Part shown: one piece after another, positions 57,839 through 64,000 of the stretch
Position numbering within the stretch: position 1 is the first letter of the stretch
Layout: every line of letters begins with the position of its first letter
Assembly: GCA_036768485.1 (NCBI GenBank)
Contig: JAVLUZ010000340.1
Coordinates: forward strand, 8,112,925-8,176,924
Source of the DNA: Mermis nigrescens
Lineage: Eukaryota > Nematoda > Enoplea > Mermithida > Mermithidae
Reading direction: 5' to 3'
Length of the DNA stretch: 64,000 nt
Position numbers and translations under genes: made by a program
The notes under the pieces: generated by a model
What the model was told of the DNA's origin: nothing
What the model saw: only the letters and a program-made list of their open reading frames with translations
The model's database searches: none

Positions 57839-58442
57839 GTGAGTGTTGTTACAAAAATATCAGGAATCTTGGGAAATTTTTGGATTTCTATGGATGAAAT
57901 CTATAAATTTCACTCTTCCAAGGAGGATAAACTTATTAAATCTGGAAATTTGAATTCTTTTTATAATTTTGTTAATTCTCGTATTAGTGGTAAAAGAACT
58001 ATTCCGATCTTAAATGATGGGCGATCGTGTGATTGCTTCTACCGACAGAGATAAGGCAAACGTTTTTACCACACTTTTTGCTTCAGTCTTTAGTGTTCCT
58101 ACGCAAACGAATTTTGGTCTTATAAATGCTTGTGCGCAGCCAAAGTTATCAAACGTTCGTTTTTCTGAGGATGTCGTTTTTCTGCTATACGGAAAATTAA
58201 ACAATACAATACAATACAAATATTTTATTTTCGTCGCACAAAAAAGAACACAATAAAAAAGAACAGAGTGTAAATTCTGTAAAGGATTTGGGTGTTCACG
58301 TATCAAGTAAACTTGATTTTAATTTCCACTATAATGATATAACGCGTAGAGCTTATGCTAGGGCTATGCTAATATCGAAATCATTTGCTTCTAAAAATAA
58401 ACTAAATATGTCTAGGGCTTTTACTGTTTACGTCAGACCGCT
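57839..58442 (+). pseudogene. Old LINE, 5' fragment
   Basis: 57895-58190 encodes a decayed linker and early RT region (LNSFYNFVNSRISGKRTIPI, ANVFTTLFASVFSVPT), similar to the younger LINE (LKSFYKFVNNRLNNH, VNLFNNYFSSVFSVDN). The RT catalytic core is missing. An inverted LINE tail takes its place at 58199-58256, after which the C-terminal part continues (SVKDLGVHVSSKLDFNFHYN ... VYVRPL) to 58442. There the younger LINE is inserted; the old copy resumes at 62330. Confidence 0.75.
58199..58256 (-). mobile_element. Inverted LINE 3' tail fragment
   Basis: The sequence AATACAATACAATACAAATA followed by TTTTATTTTCGTCGCACAAA is the reverse complement of the old LINE 3' end at about 62925-62986. A short 3' end of a same-family copy therefore lies in the opposite orientation inside the older copy. 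Confidence 0.8.
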
Positions 58443-58544
58443 TAAGGAGGTGGCGACTAATCGAGCTGAAGAGCCGCAATGCGTTATTTTAACTAAATTT
58501 GATCAATATTGCAATTCTGCCTACGTATTTCTTTGATTTTTACC

Positions 58545-59426
58545 ATGGGTAAAAGAAATTGCGCTTCAAAAAATATCGATACCACCAGTTTAAGTGCCAG
58601 GTCACCTTCACGGACGTCTAACTTTGCTGTATTAAATGCTGCAAATGATAATTCTGCCGACTGTGTTATTTGCTACAAGTTAGTCACTGATGACGATACT
58701 GCTTTATTATGTGATTTTTGTGAACACTGGGGTCATACATCTTGCTTAAAAGTTGACGATCATGACTATGAAACTTATTCAAAGCCCCATTCCACTTTCT
58801 ATTGTTTCCATTGTAGACCGATCGTGAAAAAATATCTTCATATTGAACAACGTTTAGACAATTTTGCTACTCAGCTTGCTGACTTACAAAATAAAATTGA
58901 TCACCTTGAACGTTCACGAAATTGTTCTACTGATTATGATAAAAACGATTTGTCTGCCATGATAAATGATGCGATTGAAAGGGATTCTAAAAAGTGCAAT
59001 GCCGTTTTATTCAATTTGCCTTTATCGAACAGTGTCGAGGACATAAATCAGGTAAAATCTCTGATTGACTCTTATTCTGATGGTCACGATCTAGTGTCGT
59101 CCGATGTAACTCGCGTCTTTCGTGATGGTCCCATTCATGAAAATCGCGTTCAATTTGTCAAAGTTTGCCTGACTTCGGCTCAGGCAAGGCATCGCTTTAT
59201 CTCACTGATTAATAAGACAGTCCGTGTCCAATCCAAAGGCCCGCTTTCGCATCTACGTTGTCGTCCTGACCTATCCTTTCTACAACGAAAACGGCAACGC
59301 GAACTGGTTTATGAGCTGAATGATCGCAAATCTCGAGGTGAACAAGGATTATACATCGATTTTCGTGCTGATTGCGTTAAATGTAAACCTAATGTAAATA
59401 CTAATAGCCCGCGACTCGCTCATTAG
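58545..59426 (+). CDS. LINE ORF1: PHD finger and RRM-like nucleic-acid chaperone
   Basis: The start is chosen at ACCATGGG (58545), a strong context; 293 residues. Residues about 35-95 form a PHD-type zinc finger (CVICYKL ... ALLCDFCEHWGHTSCLKV ... FYCFHCRP). A coiled coil follows (FATQLADLQNKIDHLERS), then an RRM-like domain (NAVLFNLPLSNSVEDINQVK ... VTRVF.D) and a basic C-terminal domain (FLQRKRQRELVYELNDR). This architecture is known in CR1- and jockey-group LINEs, where ORF1 protein coats the RNA. The frame ends at TAG 59424-59426, and ORF2 continues in the same frame directly after it. Confidence 0.85.
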   Translation: MGKRNCASKNIDTTSLSARSPSRTSNFAVLNAANDNSADCVICYKLVTDDDTALLCDFCEHWGHTSCLKVDDHDYETYSKPHSTFYCFHCRPIVKKYLHIEQRLDNFATQLADLQNKIDHLERSRNCSTDYDKNDLSAMINDAIERDSKKCNAVLFNLPLSNSVEDINQVKSLIDSYSDGHDLVSSDVTRVFRDGPIHENRVQFVKVCLTSAQARHRFISLINKTVRVQSKGPLSHLRCRPDLSFLQRKRQRELVYELNDRKSRGEQGLYIDFRADCVKCKPNVNTNSPRLAH

Positions 59427-62211
59427 GTATCCGCGCCCCAAGATTATTTAAAATTTCAATGTTTTTATGCTAATGCTCGAAGTCTTTTGAACAAACTTAG
59501 CAACTTACATTTTTTGCTGAATGAAGAAAGTTTTGATGCTCTATTTTTTTCTGAAACATGGTTTCATATTGATATTTCCGATGGATTATTGTGCCCTGGT
59601 AAAAATTATCGCATTTTCCGCTGTGATCGAAACTGTAAACGTGGTGGGGGTGTAGCTTTATTTCTTAAAACTTCTTTTAATGCTATTCAAATAAATCCTC
59701 CACCCGCTTTTAAAGCTCCCGAAATTCTAATAATTGATATTTTTGATTCTAATAGAAAGATCAGATTTATTTTGGTTTACCGACCCCCTGATTTTGATCT
59801 AGCTTATGCTGAAATTTTATGTAGATGTATTGAATGGGCTTGTTCTGTTCCTTTCCTTTTGTAATCTTAGGAGATTTTAATTTGCCAAAAATCAATTGGT
59901 GGATAAGTTCGGTTCCTACTGATAATCTAAATACCCTATTTTTCGACACACTTTCGGGCACTGGTTTACATCAATTAATAACAGAAAATACTCATGAAAA
60001 AAATATACTAGATCTTCTCTTTGCATCTGATCAAATTTCTAACGTAAAAGTTGATATTCCTTTTTCTAATAGTGATCATAATTCAATTATATTTGATTGT
60101 CTTTTGATGCCAGTCCGTAATCCTAGATCATCTTTTTTTAACTTTCGTAAAGCTGATTTTGATGCGTTAGGTCTAGCACTGTCTCAGATTTCTTGGCCTG
60201 ATCTTTTTGATACCTGTTCTAATGTAAATGATATGTATAATTTGTTTGTTGGAGTGCTTCACTCTTTAATTTATGCATTTGTTCCATTAACTCACCCCAA
60301 GCCCATGAAACGTAAATATCCTAAACTAATTAAAAGAATGTTAACTAAAAAACGTATGCTTTGGAAGAAACATAAACTTTATCACTCCACCGATACAAAA
60401 ATCAAATATAAATCTTTTTGTAGAAAATTGGATTTTGAAATTAAAAATTTCTCTGCTTCTGAAGAAATTAATCTTCTTTCTGACAAAAGTTTAAAATCAT
60501 TTTATAAATTTGTCAATAATCGGTTGAATAATCATCGCTCTTTTCCACCTCTTTTTCATGACCACAAAATCGTTTCTGATCCTTTAGAAAAGGTAAATTT
60601 GTTTAATAACTACTTTTCTTCTGTTTTTTCTGTTGATAATAATCATCTTCCTTTTTTAGATTCGATGACTGGTTTTGCTTTGCAAACCATTCATTTTGAC
60701 GCTTGGAACGTGCAACTGGTTTTAAATCAAATAAAAGGTTCTTTTTCTATAGGTCCCGATGGACTCTGTCATTTTTTCTTGAAAAAACTTTCAACTTATC
60801 TTGCTGAGCCTTTAGCTAGTATCTTTAATGTTTCTTTTTTGACTAGCACTATTCCCAATTTATGGAAATTGGCGAATGTAACCCCAGTCTTTAAAAAAGG
60901 TGACGCGGCTTTAGTGAGTAATTACAGGCCGATTTCTATTTGCTGCTCATCAAGTAAAATCATGGAAAATTTGATTAATTTAAAAATTGTCGATTTTCTC
61001 ACTACAAACAGACTCTTATCTTCTTCTCAGTTTGGTTTTCAAAAATCAAAGTCTTGTGAATTACAACTACTTAAATGTAAACACAGTTGGACGGTATCTT
61101 TGAGTAATAGGATTCCTGTCGATGTAGCTTACATCGACTTTTCTAAAGCTTTCGATAAAATCCCGTTATCTAAGCTTTTATATAAGCTCTCAAAATATGG
61201 GATAAAAGGTCTACTTTTTAATTGGCTTGATTCCTTTTTACATGGTCGGTCTCAGCGTGTTTGTATTGACAGAGTTTTTTCTGATTTCATGCCTGTTGGC
61301 AGTGGTGTCCCCCAAGGTAGTTGTATTAGTCCTACTTTATTCTTAATTTATGTTAATGACCTATGTAATTTGATTAAATATAGTAAAATTTACCTCTTTG
61401 CCGATGATGTCAAAATCTTTGGTCCATCTTCTGATTATCATTTAATACAAAAAGATCTGGACAATATTTATATTTGGTCTATAAATTGGCAACTTCCTGT
61501 TGCTTCGGAAAAATGTGCAGTTTTACATCTTGGTAAAAATAATCCAAAAAGCTTTATTCTTTGAATAATATAAATATTCCAAATGATATTTGTTCCGTTC
61601 GTGATCTGGGTGTTTATTTTTCCCACAATCTCAATTGTAAGGAACATTTAAATCACATAATTAAAAAAGCTGTTTCTCGTTGTTTTCTAATACACAAAGC
61701 TTTTCTTTCTTGTGATAAAGAAATTTTAGTTAGGGCTTATACTACTTATGTAAGACCTATGCTTGAGTATGCTGTTTCTGTATGGAATCCATATTATGCA
61801 AATGATATAAATCGTCTTGAAAATGTTCAGCGTAAATTTACTAAACGTCTTTTTGGTTTTAATAGCAATTTATCCTATCTTGAACGCCTAAAGCTTCTTA
61901 ACCTGCCTTCTTTAGAACTTCGCCGTCTTCACATATGTCTATGTCTCATGTATCAAATTATTAATGGTTTATCTTGTATTGATGCTAATGAATTCTTCAT
62001 TTTTAGTCAAGGCACTACCCGATCAGTTAACAGTCGTAAAGTTACACTACCAGTTGTCCGTTCCAATGCTCACCTCAACGATTTTTCGCAAAGATACCGA
62101 AAAATCTGGAACTCCTTACCTGATCAAATTGTCTCTTCACCCAAAATCGGTTTGTTCAAAAAAGAGCTCCTAAACATTGATTTTACAAATTTATTGTTGG
62201 GGCATACCTAG
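59427..62211 (+). pseudogene. LINE ORF2: endonuclease and reverse transcriptase, two frameshifts
   Basis: Directly after the ORF1 TAG, in the same frame, come NARSLLNKL and FFSETWF of the APE-type endonuclease. Near 59850 a one-base indel in a TTCCTTTCCTTTT run shifts the frame, after which ILGDFNLP and SDHNSI complete the nuclease. The RT follows: PVFKKGD, YRPISICCSS, VAYIDFSKAFDKIP, GVPQGSCISPTLFLIYVNDL and LFADDVKIF (catalytic DD near 61402). A second indel near 61555 precedes the C-terminal domain (SVRDLGVYFSHNL ... ENVQRKFTKRLFGF ... WNSLP), which ends at 62211. It nicks target DNA and copies the LINE RNA there. No in-frame ATG precedes the nuclease. Confidence 0.85.
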
Positions 62212-62329
62212 TTGTATCACTTTCGTGATCTGTGTATGTCCTCTTGTTCAGTCGCTATTTTATCATGTATTTGTGTTTTATCAATTTTCGTGTATTTTTC
62301 TGACAATAAACACTTTCTTCTTCTTCTTC

Positions 62330-62986
62330 TATTGTAGCATTGTTTGGAATCCATACCGTAAGACCCATGTTTCAATGATCGAAAATGTTCAAAGGAAATT
62401 TACATGTAAAATTATTGGATTTCGGGGACTTTCTTATGCTGAAAGACTCAGTTCCCTAGAATTGGATAGCCTGGAGATTCGCAGATTGCGTAGTGATCTG
62501 TGTATGATGTATCAGATATTGAGTGGTAGATGCAATTTGCAGCAAGCCAACTTTTTTACTTTTTGTGAAAACAGCAGCGTGCTCAAAATTCAATGAAATG
62601 TGAATGCACTCCTTTTCGGCTTGATGTTCGTGGGTATGATTTATCCGATAGGTGGATTCACGTATGGAATTCCATCCCTGAAGCTGTTGTAAGATCTCCT
62701 AGTGTTGCTTCCCTCCGTGAAAAGTTGATCTAACGGGGTATTTGCTAGGGGGCGTGTTCTAAGTGCATAATTTATTTAGCCTGCGCGCCTACCTTCGTCT
62801 TTTGCACGAATCTCGTATAAATGTACTTTAATTAATAATTTCTTGCTTTTAGAATATGTGATTCGGTATGATGATTCATGTCGAATGTTTATTTATAATT
62901 GTATTGCATTGTATATTAATGTTTCTTTTCTTATTGTGTTCTTTTTTGTGCGACAAAAATAAAATATTTGTATTTGTATTTGTATG
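62330..62986 (+). pseudogene. Old LINE, 3' fragment
   Basis: It resumes the older copy interrupted at 58442: VWNPYRK, MIENVQRKFTCKIIGFRGLS, AERLSSLELDSLEIRRLRSD, the homologue of ENVQRKFTKRLFGF in the younger LINE. A frameshift near 62595 is followed by WNSIPEAVV at about 62665-62690. The 3' end has (TATTTG)n repeats at 62966-62986, unlike the (TTC)n tail of the younger element, so the two are different families. Confidence 0.8.
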
Positions 62987-64000
62987 AAAAATTTAGACCT
63001 GGCAACACTGCCCGAGGCCCGGTTTTCATATCGAGGTTCATCGTCCAAGTTGCGTTAATAATTCATCGTTCCATTTGTTTATTCTCCACGTCATTTTTTC
63101 CTTTTTTGTGCCATATTGATTTTGATTTGATTAGTCTTTTGGCTGATTGTTTTTGTTACATATTCAAACATTTGGATGTACTGAACTTTCTATGATGAAA
63201 GGTTAAAAGCGTTAAATTTAGAGAGGCTTTTGAACTCCGTAGAATTTATTTTGATTTACAGGGTGGCCACTCACCCGGGAATCCGAGAAACCCTGGAGAA
63301 GCCCGTGAATTTTTTCGGCACCCGGGAAAAACCCGGGATTTTCGTCAAGAAATTTAGTTTGAACTCAGTTTTTGGAGGCCAAAAATATTGAATTAATAGT
63401 ATAATGTTACATTTTTTATCGCTTTTAGTATCACACTAGTTTACGTGTTTTTATATTTTATCATGTAGCATTTATTTCCGTTTTTCTTCTCGCCCATTGT
63501 CACATCGTTGATTGCTATTTGTGTATTCTCTTTGTTTGATATGGCTAGTAGCTATTTGTTTTATTGTTCGCTAAGACGTTTTTGCAACAGTGTTTTTTGT
63601 ACTCGGCAAAGATTTTTCCCGATGTACAAAGACTTTTCGGGACCGTTAAGGAAATTCTAGATCCGCCACTGATCCTATATATCTTTAAAATGGCAGAATG
63701 TGCATTTAGAATGGAAAAATGCCAATTTTTTCGGCGCTTTGCGTCGTTTTGAGTCAATTTTTAGTAATTTTTTGCGTGAGAAACCCAGAAATTAGCTGAA
63801 ATACACTACCAAAGATCGAAAACCCTGTTTTACCACACTAAAATCGCTACTGTACTATATTATAGGCTTGAAAACTGCTATCGACAACTCGTTAGCATCA
63901 TTGAAAAAGAAATTATGACTGTTCCAAAACGTTTCGTGTAGTATTTGCATTAGTTTGATTAAAAGTTGCTTGTGCCTTATCCTTTTTCATGCTCTTATCA
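62987..64000. repeat. Repeat-derived DNA, no gene seen
   Basis: 63260-63350 contains a GC-richer patch with repeated CACCCGGGAA and ACCCGGGA words. 63585-63860 is an inverted, diverged copy of the repeat at 42113-42560: ACAAAGACTTTTCGGGACCG and AATTAGCTGAAATACACTAC are complements of parts of that element, and CGGCGCTTTGCGTCG at 63732 is its hairpin. Nothing coding is recognised. Confidence 0.5.

Larger units (their letters stand above)
58444..62329 (+). mobile_element. CR1/jockey-type LINE, nearly intact (3.9 kb)
   Basis: It contains ORF1 with PHD finger and ORF2 with endonuclease and reverse transcriptase, then a 3' untranslated part ending in (TTC)n at 62314-62329. It is inserted in the C-terminal RT region of an older LINE of a related family, whose frame resumes with VWNP at 62341. 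No clear target duplication is visible; about six target bases seem lost. It has one in-frame TAG and two single-base frameshifts. Confidence 0.85.

Noticed and set aside
1..64000. CRISPR arrays, rRNA and tRNA genes
   Set aside because: No direct-repeat/spacer pattern and no conserved rRNA or tRNA cloverleaf sequence was noticed on either strand; a dedicated tRNA scan could not be run.

Overview
The window is invertebrate-type nuclear DNA made almost entirely of mobile elements. It is AT-rich, with spliced genes (GT..AG), Ty3/gypsy retroelements, a CR1/jockey-type LINE, hAT transposons and Polinton-type polymerase fragments. No rRNA, tRNA, CRISPR array or clear single-copy host gene was recognised. 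I cannot name the species; a nematode or arthropod fits the mix best, and this is inference.

Layout. 1-1140: old dispersed repeat. 1141-about 14262: Ty3/gypsy element A on the minus strand, decayed, with gag, protease and integrase remains and a third open reading frame (ORF3) but no reverse transcriptase or RNase H. 14263-18217: repeats and self-nested copies of a G-rich MITE with 8-bp target duplications. 18218-24373: a complete-looking hAT transposon with 16-bp inverted ends, an 8-bp target duplication and an eight-exon transposase with a BED finger. 24382-31732: remnant of a Polinton/adintovirus-like DNA element with polymerase N-terminal pieces, a TBP-like gene, a possible HSP20-like gene, an F-box gene, a secreted Cys-rich protein, and repeated promoter modules of a palindrome (AGTTCSSGAACT) about 10-12 bases before a TATA box. 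31733-38700: a 7-kb foldback element with 3.27-kb inverted arms around a 420-bp centre. 38703-57228: Ty3/gypsy element B on the plus strand, interrupted by a 3.7-kb non-autonomous hAT full of satellite repeats; its LTR is present twice, and the second LTR holds another foldback copy and a 517-bp TRIM with identical LTRs. 57839-62986: an old LINE split by a younger, nearly intact LINE.

Most interesting content. (1) Elements A and B both carry, where other retroviruses and errantiviruses have env, a very long ORF3 beginning with an RNase D/WRN-type DEDDy 3'-5' exonuclease domain. In both copies its ATG lies five bases after a conserved splice acceptor, as expected for a spliced subgenomic mRNA. 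(2) The Polinton-like remnant combines its own TBP-like gene with a repeated palindrome-TATA promoter module. (3) The two foldback copies hold their 420-bp centre in opposite orientations, a sign of flip-type recombination between the arms.

All assignments come from reading motifs in the sequence; no database search was possible.
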